A program made the position numbers and the translations under genes. From an uncultured Eubacteriales bacterium (GTDB lineage Bacteria; Bacillota; Clostridia; Oscillospirales; Oscillospiraceae), in NCBI GenBank assembly GCA_900549545.1, contig URPA01000035.1, forward strand, positions 1 through 20,391: a DNA stretch of 20,391 bases, written 5' to 3'. Positions within the stretch are counted from its first letter, which is position 1. Every line of letters starts with the position of its first letter. Shown piece by piece: positions 12,777 to 20,391 of this stretch. The notes beneath the pieces are model-generated. The model saw only the letters and a list, made by a program, of their open reading frames with translations, was not told the DNA's origin and searched no databases.

Positions 12777-14843
12777 ATGGACTATAACGAAGAAAAAGTC
12801 AGCTCATTTTCGCTTGATGAGTCTACCATCCCGATAGTGGAGAAGCTCTCCAACGGTATTCCCGGCGGTTTCTTCATATACCATGCCGACGAAGAGGAGA
12901 GGCTTATCTACACCAACCGCACCCTTCTGCGGTTTTTCGGCTGCGCCACGCTTGAGGAGTTTAAGGAGCTCACCGGCTACACCTTCAAGGGCATGGTGCA
13001 TCCCGATGATATAGACGCGGTGGAGATGAGCATCTCCCGCCAGATAGACGAGGACACCTACGACATGGACTATGTGGAGTACCGCATAATCCAGAAGGAC
13101 GGGACCATCCGCTGGGTGGAGGATTACGGGCACTTTATGCGCACCAGCGACTACGGGGATATATTCTGCGTATTCATCGACGATGCCACGAACCGGCTGG
13201 AAAAGCGTCTTTCAGACCTTGAGGAGATAAACAGTGAGCTGAGCCGGGCCTACGTCCGGGAGGCGCAGTTCAAGCGCGCGATGTTCAGGGATGCCGTATC
13301 CATCACGGAGGTCGATGTCACGCTTGACAGCTTCGTCCTCTCCTCCGATTATCAGGCACTCCACGGGGCAGACGCGGGCATGAATTACCCGGAAAAGCTC
13401 AGCGATTACATTGCCGACCGCTCCAAATCCGTTGCGGAGGCTGACCGCGCGCGGTACCGCGAATTTTTCGACCTTGAGCGGCTCAAGCGCTGCTATGCGC
13501 GGGGCGAGCTGGAGCAGGTGTTTGAAAACTGCCTTACCGACAAATTCGGCCAGGAGCATATGTTCCGGCACACTATGCTGCTCTCCGAGAATCCCGGCTC
13601 CGGCAACATCATGGGCACCTGCATAACCAAGGACATTACCGCAACGGCAGAGCACAAGCGCCTGCTCGAGGCGGCCTGGCGGCAGGCCGATATGGCAAAC
13701 GCCGCGCGCAACGCCTTTCTCAACAGCATCTCCCACGAGATACGCACCCCGCTCAACGCGATTATGGGCTACACCGAGCTTATGGAGCGCGGCATGGCCG
13801 AGGACGACCCGATGCGCGAATATCTGAGCAAGGTCCGCTCGTTCAGTGAGCAGCTGTATGGTATATGCAGCAACTCCCTCGCCATCACCGGCGCCGCGTC
13901 AAGGGCCGTGGTGATGCGGGAGGACAAGCTCCACCTGCTTGATGTTCTTGAGGAGCTCCGGCACCGCGCCGCAGCACACGCGAAGGAAAAGGGCATTGAT
14001 TTTATATTTAACACGGATAATCTCAAGCATCTGTATGTGATATCCGACCATGTCCAGCTCAGGGAGATTCTCTGGCAGATACTGGATAACGCCGTCAAGT
14101 ACACGCCCGAGGGCGGGCGCGTTGAATTTATCGCCGACGAGGTGACATGCACGGCGGACGGCTGCGCCTGCTATCAGTTTGAGATTGCCGATAATGGCAT
14201 CGGCATGGACGAGGACTTTGTCCGCCGCATTTTCCGGCCCTTTGAGCGCGCCGCCAGCACAACACAGACCGGCGTTTACGGGGCTGGGCTGGGGCTGCCC
14301 ATGGCGAAAAACCTCATTGAGCTTATGGGCGGCACCATCTCCGTTGACAGCGCTCCCGGCGTGGGCAGCCGCTTCACCGTGCGCCTGACGCTGCGCCTCC
14401 AGCCGGAGCATTTTCAGCAGCAGCTCCACTGCGACGACCGGGCCAGCCTCATCGGCAGGCGGATCCTGCTGGTGGAGGACAATGAAATAAATCAGGAGAT
14501 AGCCCTTGCGCTGCTGCGGGACGCCGGTTTTACCGTCGACTGCGCGCCCGACGGGGCCGCCGCCGTGGATATGGTGCGCCGGATGCCGGTGTTTGACCTT
14601 ATCCTGATGGATTTGCAGATGCCGGTTATGAACGGGTACGACGCCGCCATGGCCATCCGCGCCCTGCCGGACAGGGCCCGCGCCAAAACGCCGATCATCG
14701 CGCTCTCGGCGGACAGCTTTGCCGAGAGTCAGGAGCGGTGTCTGTCATGCGGGATGAACGCGCACTGCTCAAAACCGCTGGATATTGACAAGCTCTGCGC
14801 CATGATAAGCGCCGTTTTAAGCGACGCTGACACTGCGCGCTGA
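12777..14843 (+). CDS. Hybrid PAS histidine kinase/response regulator, 688 aa
   Basis: Signal-transduction protein with no membrane segment, so cytoplasmic. A PAS fold (about 20-140) ends in the PAC-like YRIIQKDGTIRWVEDYG. A second, PAS-like region follows (about 165-290). HisKA has the phospho-acceptor His320 in SISHEIRTPLN. HATPase_c shows the N box LDNAVKY, G1 ADNGIGM and G2 GAGLGLP. A C-terminal receiver has VEDNEIN and phospho-acceptor Asp612 in LMDLQMP. No HPt domain or output domain is present, so a separate phosphotransfer partner is needed. I chose ATG at 12777 (GAAGG 7 bases upstream); ATG 12747 is possible. It is divergent from sigK, so a sporulation link is possible but unproven. 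Confidence 0.9.
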   Translation: MDYNEEKVSSFSLDESTIPIVEKLSNGIPGGFFIYHADEEERLIYTNRTLLRFFGCATLEEFKELTGYTFKGMVHPDDIDAVEMSISRQIDEDTYDMDYVEYRIIQKDGTIRWVEDYGHFMRTSDYGDIFCVFIDDATNRLEKRLSDLEEINSELSRAYVREAQFKRAMFRDAVSITEVDVTLDSFVLSSDYQALHGADAGMNYPEKLSDYIADRSKSVAEADRARYREFFDLERLKRCYARGELEQVFENCLTDKFGQEHMFRHTMLLSENPGSGNIMGTCITKDITATAEHKRLLEAAWRQADMANAARNAFLNSISHEIRTPLNAIMGYTELMERGMAEDDPMREYLSKVRSFSEQLYGICSNSLAITGAASRAVVMREDKLHLLDVLEELRHRAAAHAKEKGIDFIFNTDNLKHLYVISDHVQLREILWQILDNAVKYTPEGGRVEFIADEVTCTADGCACYQFEIADNGIGMDEDFVRRIFRPFERAASTTQTGVYGAGLGLPMAKNLIELMGGTISVDSAPGVGSRFTVRLTLRLQPEHFQQQLHCDDRASLIGRRILLVEDNEINQEIALALLRDAGFTVDCAPDGAAAVDMVRRMPVFDLILMDLQMPVMNGYDAAMAIRALPDRARAKTPIIALSADSFAESQERCLSCGMNAHCSKPLDIDKLCAMISAVLSDADTAR

Positions 14844-14871
14844 GAAAACGAAGTAAAAAAGTCTCACTGAG

Positions 14872-15038
14872 TTCGCCGCTCGCAAGCGGCGAATAAATTC
14901 AATCGTTTTTCCCGAAGGCGTGTACCTCGGGAAAAACACTTTGCGCGGAGAGAGTGTATTTTTGTCCTCTCACGCGGGCAAAAATGCGCGAACGCAGTGA
15001 AATCCCTTTTGCCTGAAAAGCCCTTGGGCTTTTCAGGC
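14872..15038. repeat. Cluster of intergenic palindromes
   Basis: Four stems in 170 bp: TTCGCCGCT/AGCGGCGAA (14872-14893); an 11-bp pair GTTTTTCCCGA/TCGGGAAAAAC (14905-14937); an imperfect GCGCG-GAGAG pair (about 14943-14977); and a perfect 13-bp pair GCCTGAAAAGCCC/GGGCTTTTCAGGC (15011-15038). None has a proper T tract, although the first may end kinase transcription. They look like a dispersed palindromic element rather than gene-specific signals. No ORF is supported in 14844-15090. Confidence 0.65.
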
Positions 15039-15094
15039 AGCATAAGCAGTATAATCTTAATATATCTTCACTTTTATTTTGGGTAAAGCTGCGA

Positions 15095-15100
15095 TATAAT
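15095..15100 (+). promoter_or_regulatory. Candidate -10 box for the sortase gene
   Basis: TATAAT lies 67 bases before the sortase ATG. Upstream TTTATT at 16 bp spacing is a poor -35. It is the only plausible promoter between the hairpin cluster and the sortase gene. Confidence 0.35.
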
Positions 15101-15167
15101 GATGGCGGATAAAGATTCGAGTAGACGAAGGTTTATCCGGCGTTTACAAGGGAGGCAACACACATAC

Positions 15168-15932
15168 ATGAAAAAGAACACCAAAATTATTCTGACCGTA
15201 CTTATTATAATACTTGCGGTTGTTTTCGCGGTAAGCGCGTATAAGCTCATAAGCACGCTGCACGAATACAAGGTTGCGGACAATATGTATTCCAATCTCA
15301 ACAACCGCTTCGTCTCCGGCAAGACGGCGGAGGCGGAGGATGACGCAGATAAGGAGCACTCCCCTATCAGCGTCGATTTTGATGAGCTGCTGGCCCAGAG
15401 CTCCGATGTGGTGGGCTGGATATACAGCGCCGACACACCCATCAACTATCCGGTGGTCCAGGGTGAGGACAATGACTTCTACCTCCACCGCTTCATGGAC
15501 GGCACATGGAATCCCAGCGGCACAATCTTTCTGGATATCGCCTGCGAGGGGGATTTCACCAGCCGCAACACCATCATCTACGGCCACCATATGAACGACG
15601 GCTCGATGTTCGCAAGCCTCTCCGAGTACCGCAAGCAGGGGCAGGACTACTATGACCAGCACTCTGTCATGTATCTCAACACCCCCACCCAGAACTACAA
15701 GATCGAGGTGTTTGCCGGCATCCTGACCGACGCGGAGTCCGATGTATACGCGATAAGCTTCAGCTCCGAGGAGAGCTTTACGGATTATATCCAGCGCATG
15801 AAGGCCCAGTCCGTGTTTGAAAGCCCGGTCGAGGTACAGCCCGAGGACAATATCGTCACACTCTCCACCTGCGCGTATGACTTTGAAAACGCCCGGTTTG
15901 TCATTCTTGGCAGGCTCGTTCCCATTGCTTAA
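15168..15932 (+). CDS. Class B sortase, 254 aa
   Basis: Transpeptidase that anchors surface proteins to peptidoglycan. An N-terminal signal-anchor (KIILTVLIIILAVVFAVSAY, 6-25) places the enzyme outside the membrane. Class B features: VGWIYSADTPINYPVVQGEDNDFYL (82-106), catalytic His140 in IIYGHHM, Cys235 in TLSTCAYD and Arg243 in NARFVILGRL. The length is normal for SrtB. ATG 15168 follows GGGAGG at 12 bases, a little far, but it begins the membrane segment exactly. The surface-protein gene follows at 171 bases, so the pair probably forms an enzyme-substrate unit, although each seems to have its own promoter. Confidence 0.93.
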   Translation: MKKNTKIILTVLIIILAVVFAVSAYKLISTLHEYKVADNMYSNLNNRFVSGKTAEAEDDADKEHSPISVDFDELLAQSSDVVGWIYSADTPINYPVVQGEDNDFYLHRFMDGTWNPSGTIFLDIACEGDFTSRNTIIYGHHMNDGSMFASLSEYRKQGQDYYDQHSVMYLNTPTQNYKIEVFAGILTDAESDVYAISFSSEESFTDYIQRMKAQSVFESPVEVQPEDNIVTLSTCAYDFENARFVILGRLVPIA

Positions 15933-15966
15933 GAATTATCTTAAGAAAAGTTCAGCATTTGAAGTA

Positions 15967-15994
15967 TTGCATTTTTCGTCAATTTTGTTATAAT
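15967..15994 (+). promoter_or_regulatory. Promoter of the surface-protein gene
   Basis: -35 TTGCAT (15967-15972), 16-bp spacer, -10 TATAAT (15989-15994). It is followed by a leader of about 100 bases. Confidence 0.7.
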
Positions 15995-16012
15995 GATGTT
16001 GCATCAAGTTTC

Positions 16013-16040
16013 AATATGGTTTCAATTTTGTAACCATATT
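16013..16040 (+). promoter_or_regulatory. Leader hairpin or operator of the surface-protein gene
   Basis: AATATGGTT (16013-16021) and AACCATATT (16032-16040) form a perfect 9-bp inverted repeat around a 10-base AT-rich loop, just after the predicted transcription start. It could be an operator or a 5' mRNA stabilising stem. There is no T tract, so it is not a terminator. Confidence 0.5.
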
Positions 16041-16102
16041 TGAGATAGATCGTAGAGTTCACAGCAAATTATTTAGCGACTTTTTTTCAGAGGTGAAACG
16101 AC

Positions 16103-19006
16103 ATGAAGAAATTCAAGATATTTTTCAGTCTGCTGTTGACGCTGGCACTGGTGTTCCAGCTGGGCGTGGTGGCTTTCGCCGCGCCTGACAATGCGGCTGA
16201 ATTCAACGACGAGGCCGGTTTTTCCTACCGCCTCACCGCCGAGGTTAATAAGCTCGGCGAGGACGGCCTGCCCATAGAGGGCGAGACGGAGTCTGTCCTG
16301 ATAGACGAGAGCAACGCCGACAGGCTGGGCGGGGGCTTCTCCCTCAAGCTCGGCATTGACAGCGATGAGCTCGCGCAGGATGCCCTGCTCAAGGATGTTC
16401 TTGGCAAGGATCTGGCTATCTCCGTCCCGGCGGGGTACTATGTCAGCGCGCTTTCTCTCCGCGCTGCGGATGACACTGACAGCGTCCCTGTTGACCTGCT
16501 GAAGCTGACCGAGGCGGATGCCAATTCCGCCAACATCAAGCTCAAGGCCGGTGCGCTCACACTCACTGACGAGCTGAGCAATCTCTACCTTGACAGCAGC
16601 CTCATCACCGGCGATGCCATGGCGGATGCCTTTGTGCTGGATATTACCCTGAGCAAGCTGGACGCGGACGCGGATGTTGCAGTAACGGTTGGCAGCGATA
16701 CGCTGGAGGCCAGCACCGCAGCCACCGAGGACGCCCCCGCCGTGTTCACCGCTCGCGAAGCCCCCGAGTTTGACGCGAATGTTCAGAGCTTCTCCGGCTG
16801 GAAGCTGGTCTATGCCAACGGCAGCAGCGTCATGGTCGGTGAGAAGGCAGAGTTTAGCCCCTATGCAAGCTGCAGCCTCGAGGCGGTCTTTGCACCGGTG
16901 ATCCACGCGCTGAATGTGGTCGTCACCGCCGACAAGAGCGAGTACGCCGCAGACGAGATACCTGCTCCCTCCGCTTACATCACCGAGGAAGGCTACACCG
17001 CTGATTTTACTTTCAAGGTATTCATCAAGGACACCGAGACCGAGACTGAGGCGGACATTAATAACCTTACCGCCGGCAGCTACGTTCTACGAGCCACTGT
17101 TTCCAACGTGCAGCTCAACGGCTCCGCTATCCCCGCCGAGAACCTCAAGCTCGCCGTAAACGAGTTCCCCTTCACGGTCACGGCACCTAAAGAGCCCCCC
17201 GTAATCACTGATCCTCCCGAGACCACCCCTCCTGCAACCACTGAGTCCCCTGCCCCCTCCGACGCCCCCAACGGCAACCCCATTATCGGCGGCGATGACC
17301 CCGATCCGGTTGAGCCCACTCAGCTCACCATCACCGTGAAAGAGCCCAAATACGATGAGCAGACCAAGCAGTTCGTTGACCAGGGCTATGAAGTCAGCGG
17401 TCTCGCCGATGGCGACAGCATAAGCGCAATCGCTTTCATATTCGATGAGGAAAATTCCCTCTTCACCGTCAACAATCTGGAAATCATCGACAGTAACAGG
17501 AACGCGGTTCCTTTTGAGGTAGAAGGCTCTTCCACCTTTACCGCTGAGACTCCCAAGTACAGAATCAGCATCATCGGCGCCCCCGCCGAGGTTCCCGCTC
17601 CCCAGGGCACGGATATAACCCTCACCGTCAAGAACCTCGAGTTCACCTATGACGCCAAGGAGCATGTCCCCGCCGAGACGGATTACACCTTCAGCGGGCT
17701 GGACGCCACCCTCAAGCTCGTCCCCAAGTTCAAGGCTGTGACTAATGCCTGCGACGCCACAGATATAGAGCTTGAATCCTGGGAGATCGTGAAGTCCTCC
17801 GACAGCAGCGTCGTTGCCAGCAGCAGCGATGCCAAGGGCTACACCGTCAATGTGACCGGCACCATCAAAATAAACCCCAAGGACGCGACCATCTCCATCA
17901 AGAATGACATTCAGTTCAAGTCCAACGGCTCTACCGCCTTCAAGCTCGCCAGCGGCAACATTACCGCAAGCGGTCTGATTGACGGCCATCGCTACGCTCT
18001 CTCCTCTCACTTTGAGAAGAACGGCACCAAGGTTGAATCCCCCACTGAGGCCGGTGAATACACCATTGTCATTGACAAGTGCGAGATTTATGACCAGAGC
18101 CAGATAGTGGGCGGCCAGGTCACCGGTGATCCCATCACCAAAAATTACAACCTGACCAAGAATAACGGCAAGGTCACCATCACCGTCAACGCCAACGCCA
18201 TCCCCCTCACCATCACCGCCAAGAGCGGCACCTTCGAGTATGACGGCAGCGCCAAGACCGTCGAGGGCTGGGAGAGCGTTGAAGGCCTGAAGGACGGCGA
18301 TGTTCTGGAGAGTGTCAAGTACAAGAGCAGCTCCACTCAGACCATCCCCGGCGAGAGCAGTGCCGAGATTGAGTCCGTGGTCATCAAGGACAAAAACGGC
18401 AACGCTGTTTCCAATGATAAGTACACTCTCAATCTCAACCCCGGCAAAATCACCGTCACCAAGCCCAAGCTCACGCTTACCGCTGTCTCCGACGAGAAGG
18501 TTTACGACGGCAAGGCCCTCAGCAACAACAACGTCAAGGCCAGCCGCGATCTGAGCAAGACCAACTTCAAGCTCTCTGTGGGCCTCTCCGTCACCGACAA
18601 GGCCGGCAACAGTGTGCGCAACGGCCCCGTGAACGTGGGCACCTACACCAAGAAGATAAGCTCCGTGAAGATCACCCTCAACGGAAACGATGTCACCGAG
18701 TACTTCGATGTCACCTGTGTTGACGGTACTCTCACCGTCAAGTCCGGCAACGGCAGCAGCAGCAACGCCGGTGTCAAGACCGGTGATGAATCCAACATCG
18801 GCCTGCTTATCGGTATTCTGGCCGTCTGCGCCGTGGTCATCATCGTGATGGTGGTTATCCTGCTCAAGAAGCGCAAGCCCAGCGATGCAGCCGAGGCTGA
18901 GGCCGAGGCCGACGAGCTCCCCACCGAGTCTGTCGACGAAGCCGAGGACGACGGCATCCACATTGACCAGAGCGTCTTTGACCAGAAGGATGACGAGAAC
19001 AAGTAA
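16103..19006 (+). CDS. Secreted, repeat-rich surface protein with C-terminal anchor, 967 aa
   Basis: Signal peptide at 1-28 (FFSLLLTLALVFQLGVVAFA). An N-terminal unique domain runs to about 360, then a Pro/Thr-rich wall-spanning linker (about 362-408, TDPPETTPPATTES). Repeated beta-sandwich units with FEYDGSAK and KVYDGKAL motifs follow, as in MBG/YDG-type domains. The C-terminus has VKTGDES (891-897), a TM helix (about 899-921), KKRK and a 46-residue acidic tail. VKTG before the TM helix resembles the TG end of a sortase signal. The long acidic cytoplasmic tail is unusual for sortase substrates, so it might instead stay as a membrane protein. A GAGGTG box precedes the ATG. Probable substrate of the neighbouring sortase B; adhesion is a guess. 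Confidence 0.85.
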   Translation: MKKFKIFFSLLLTLALVFQLGVVAFAAPDNAAEFNDEAGFSYRLTAEVNKLGEDGLPIEGETESVLIDESNADRLGGGFSLKLGIDSDELAQDALLKDVLGKDLAISVPAGYYVSALSLRAADDTDSVPVDLLKLTEADANSANIKLKAGALTLTDELSNLYLDSSLITGDAMADAFVLDITLSKLDADADVAVTVGSDTLEASTAATEDAPAVFTAREAPEFDANVQSFSGWKLVYANGSSVMVGEKAEFSPYASCSLEAVFAPVIHALNVVVTADKSEYAADEIPAPSAYITEEGYTADFTFKVFIKDTETETEADINNLTAGSYVLRATVSNVQLNGSAIPAENLKLAVNEFPFTVTAPKEPPVITDPPETTPPATTESPAPSDAPNGNPIIGGDDPDPVEPTQLTITVKEPKYDEQTKQFVDQGYEVSGLADGDSISAIAFIFDEENSLFTVNNLEIIDSNRNAVPFEVEGSSTFTAETPKYRISIIGAPAEVPAPQGTDITLTVKNLEFTYDAKEHVPAETDYTFSGLDATLKLVPKFKAVTNACDATDIELESWEIVKSSDSSVVASSSDAKGYTVNVTGTIKINPKDATISIKNDIQFKSNGSTAFKLASGNITASGLIDGHRYALSSHFEKNGTKVESPTEAGEYTIVIDKCEIYDQSQIVGGQVTGDPITKNYNLTKNNGKVTITVNANAIPLTITAKSGTFEYDGSAKTVEGWESVEGLKDGDVLESVKYKSSSTQTIPGESSAEIESVVIKDKNGNAVSNDKYTLNLNPGKITVTKPKLTLTAVSDEKVYDGKALSNNNVKASRDLSKTNFKLSVGLSVTDKAGNSVRNGPVNVGTYTKKISSVKITLNGNDVTEYFDVTCVDGTLTVKSGNGSSSNAGVKTGDESNIGLLIGILAVCAVVIIVMVVILLKKRKPSDAAEAEAEADELPTESVDEAEDDGIHIDQSVFDQKDDENK

Positions 19007-19022
19007 ATAATAAGATAGACCG

Positions 19023-19051
19023 AAAGGCCGCCCGCCATGGGCGGCCTTTTT
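19023..19051 (+). terminator. Rho-independent terminator of the surface-protein gene
   Basis: AAAGGCCGCCC (19023-19033) pairs with GGGCGGCCTTT (19039-19049) around a 5-base loop, followed by further T. It begins 17 bases after the stop codon. Confidence 0.92.
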
Positions 19052-19768
19052 GCTGTTCAAGCGGGAGTATTGAGAAAATATATGGTTCCGGCCTCCACTT
19101 TTCTTTTGTCTTTTCTGCATACCTCTAATCATCTTTACAAGGCTCGACTCAAAGTGGATTAGAGGGGTGCAATTCAAGCAACCACCGCACCATTCTTGCT
19201 TCCCCCAACGGGGCTGCGCCCGCAGGCGCGTTTCGGAGTGCAACCGCCGCAAGGCGGCTCTTAGCGCGGAGATGAAGTGGCAAGCCGGGACGGCTTGACG
19301 ATAGGGGGACGCCTTGCATTGCGGTTAGATAAAGCAAGCCCCCCTTCAGTCTTGCCGCTTCGCGTCAAGCCAGCTCCCCCGGAGGGGGCGCCAAGATTTG
19401 GTGTGGTTCTCATCTATACGCTAATCTTCAAAATTGCACAATCCAAAGGCCTCCCTGCGTAAGGGAGGCTGGCGCGAAGCGCCTGAAGGGTCGTAAATGT
19501 GCGAAATTTTGAGCAATAAAGTAAATTGCAACGCAGGTAACGACCCCTCAGTCTCGTCAGAACAGGCTCATACCGTTTCACTTCTGCCAAGCATGGCAAA
19601 AGCTGCACTATATTCCCCCGTTCTTCCTCTAAAAATTGAACCCGCTTCGCTGGGCTTCAATTTTGCCAGAATGGCTGACAGCTCCCCTTACGCAGGGGAG
19701 CCTTGGAATTGCGCAAATTGGATACAGCCGCACATATACGCCGCTATCCCCTTGGAAGAAAATGTGCC
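19052..19768. repeat. Gene-free region with three related inverted-repeat elements
   Basis: No supported gene. Three copies of a short element are visible. Copy 1 (about 19341-19394) runs CCTTCAGTC to GCCAAG with a CTCCCCCGGAGGGGG core. Copy 2 (about 19443-19493) has CCTCCCT-GCGTA-AGGGAGG and GGCGC-GAA-GCGCC stems and ends GGGTCGT. Copy 3 (about 19540-19705) starts ACGACCCCTCAGTC and ends with CTCCCCT-TACGC-AGGGGAG and CCTTGG. Copy 2 is inverted relative to copies 1 and 3, so 19443-19705 has inverted ends like a MITE-type unit. A CAAGCCG/CGGCTTG stem lies near 19280. Confidence 0.6.
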
Positions 19769-19818
19769 TTGACTTTATCTTATCAAGATATTATAATCAG
19801 TATATAATCCTGATAAGA
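19769..19818 (+). promoter_or_regulatory. Promoter and dyad operator of the Y-family polymerase gene
   Basis: Strong sigma-A promoter: TTGACT (19769-19774), 17 bp, TATAAT (19792-19797). A dyad surrounds the -10: TCTTATCA (19778-19785) and TGATAAGA (19811-19818), with partial symmetry continuing inward (GAT/ATC). A repressor bound there would cover the -10 and the start site. It does not look like the Gram-positive LexA box GAAC-N4-GTTC, so control may be by another regulator. Confidence 0.75.
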
Positions 19819-19836
19819 TAATGCGAGGTGAATGTC

Positions 19837-20391
19837 TTGGCAAAGGACAGGCGCTATATGTGCATAGACCTAAAGAGCTTTTACGCCTCGGTGGAGTGCG
19901 TTGAGCGCGGGCTTGACCCGATGACGGCGAAGCTCGTTGTGGCAGACCCGGAGCGCACCGCCGGGACGATATGCCTTGCCGTGACCCCGGCGATGAAGGC
20001 GCTCGGCGTGCGCAACCGCTGCCGCGTGTTCGAGATCCCGCCCAATATCGACTACATCATGGCGACGCCCCGCATGGCGCTGTATATTGAATACTCCGCG
20101 CGGGTCTATTCGGTGTACCTCAAATACGTCGCGCCGGAGGATATCCACCCCTACTCTATCGACGAGGTGTTCATGGACATAACCGACTATCTCTCCTACC
20201 GCGGGCAGACGGCGGAGGAATTTGCCCTGATGATAAAGGAGGATGTTTTCAGGACAGTGGGCATAACCGCCGCCTGCGGGGTGGGCACAAACCTGTATCT
20301 CGCCAAGATAGCCATGGATATTCTTGCAAAGCGCAGCACTAACGGCATCGCCAGCATTGATGAGGCCGACTACCGGCGGCTCCTGTGGGGG
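19837..20391 (+). CDS. Y-family (translesion) DNA polymerase, N-terminal 185 aa, cut by the window edge
   Basis: Error-prone polymerase of the DinB/UmuC family. CIDLKSFYASVE carries the first catalytic Asp and the steric-gate region. SIDEVFMDIT holds the second acidic pair. AACGVGTNLYLAKIAMD is the start of the thumb-side helix-hairpin-helix. RYMCIDLKSFYASVECVERGLDP-type openings resemble the B. subtilis UvrX/YqjW branch rather than classic DinB, but without the C-terminus this is tentative. The start is uncertain: TTG 19837 has GAGGTG at 6 bases; GTG 19828 and ATG 19858 are in frame. The protein continues beyond the right edge. Confidence 0.88.
   Translation, partial: MAKDRRYMCIDLKSFYASVECVERGLDPMTAKLVVADPERTAGTICLAVTPAMKALGVRNRCRVFEIPPNIDYIMATPRMALYIEYSARVYSVYLKYVAPEDIHPYSIDEVFMDITDYLSYRGQTAEEFALMIKEDVFRTVGITAACGVGTNLYLAKIAMDILAKRSTNGIASIDEADYRRLLWG

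Noticed and set aside
17087..19252. 721-codon open frame on the minus strand opposite the surface-protein gene
   Set aside because: It is rich in G, D, V, A and L in the way expected from the complement of a GC-biased gene. It lacks a domain, and the plus strand has a signal peptide, anchor, ribosome binding site and terminator.

Overview
The window looks like chromosome from a spore-forming, Gram-positive Clostridia species. Shine-Dalgarno boxes and sigma-A promoters are strong, there is a sortase B, and there is a split gene for the mother-cell sigma factor sigma-K. Oscillospiraceae is my guess from GC-rich codon use and intergenic style; no marker gene proves it.

The boundary that organises the window is at about 12280. 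To its right, on the minus strand, are the first 110 codons of sigK (12609 down to 12279). The reading frame stops matching sigma-K just after the invariant IEN motif. This is the point where, as I recall, the skin element interrupts B. subtilis sigK. Everything to the left (1 to about 12282) appears to be foreign DNA. Its far visible end carries the 5' part of a large serine recombinase gene of the SpoIVCA type. I read 1-12282 as most of a sigK-intervening (skin-like) element whose other end, with the sigK 3' half, lies just off the left edge.

Element layout, left to right: serine recombinase (1-511, minus); a self-contained AAA ATPase/DUF4143-type gene behind a promoter embedded in a 17-bp inverted repeat (877-2744, minus); and a minus-strand operon running from 8755 to 2786. 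The operon order is XRE repressor, MazG-like pyrophosphohydrolase, a short broken ORF, a 1051-aa PLD nuclease-SF2 helicase-DUF3427 protein, a HAD phosphatase and a TIR-domain protein. This set resembles an anti-phage defence operon of a composition I do not recognise as a named system. The HAD and TIR genes are visibly AT-richer than the rest, so they were probably added later. Next comes an iteron-like direct-repeat region (9104-9625). It precedes a plus-strand plasmid/ICE module: a small winged-helix protein, MobC, a RepA N-terminal protein, a Cys-rich VLP protein and a 58-aa ORF. No relaxase or type IV secretion gene is visible. A minus-strand double-HTH regulator with an overlapping Cys-rich small ORF lies beside the sigK junction.

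To the right of sigK is apparently ordinary host chromosome: a divergent hybrid PAS histidine kinase/response regulator (12777-14843), a cluster of intergenic hairpins, a class B sortase (15168-15932) followed by a 967-aa repeat-rich surface protein that is its probable substrate (16103-19006), a repeat-filled intergenic region, and the start of a Y-family DNA polymerase (19837 to the edge).

If the reading is right, excision by the recombinase in the sporulating mother cell would restore sigK. The germ line would keep the element with its defence-like cargo.
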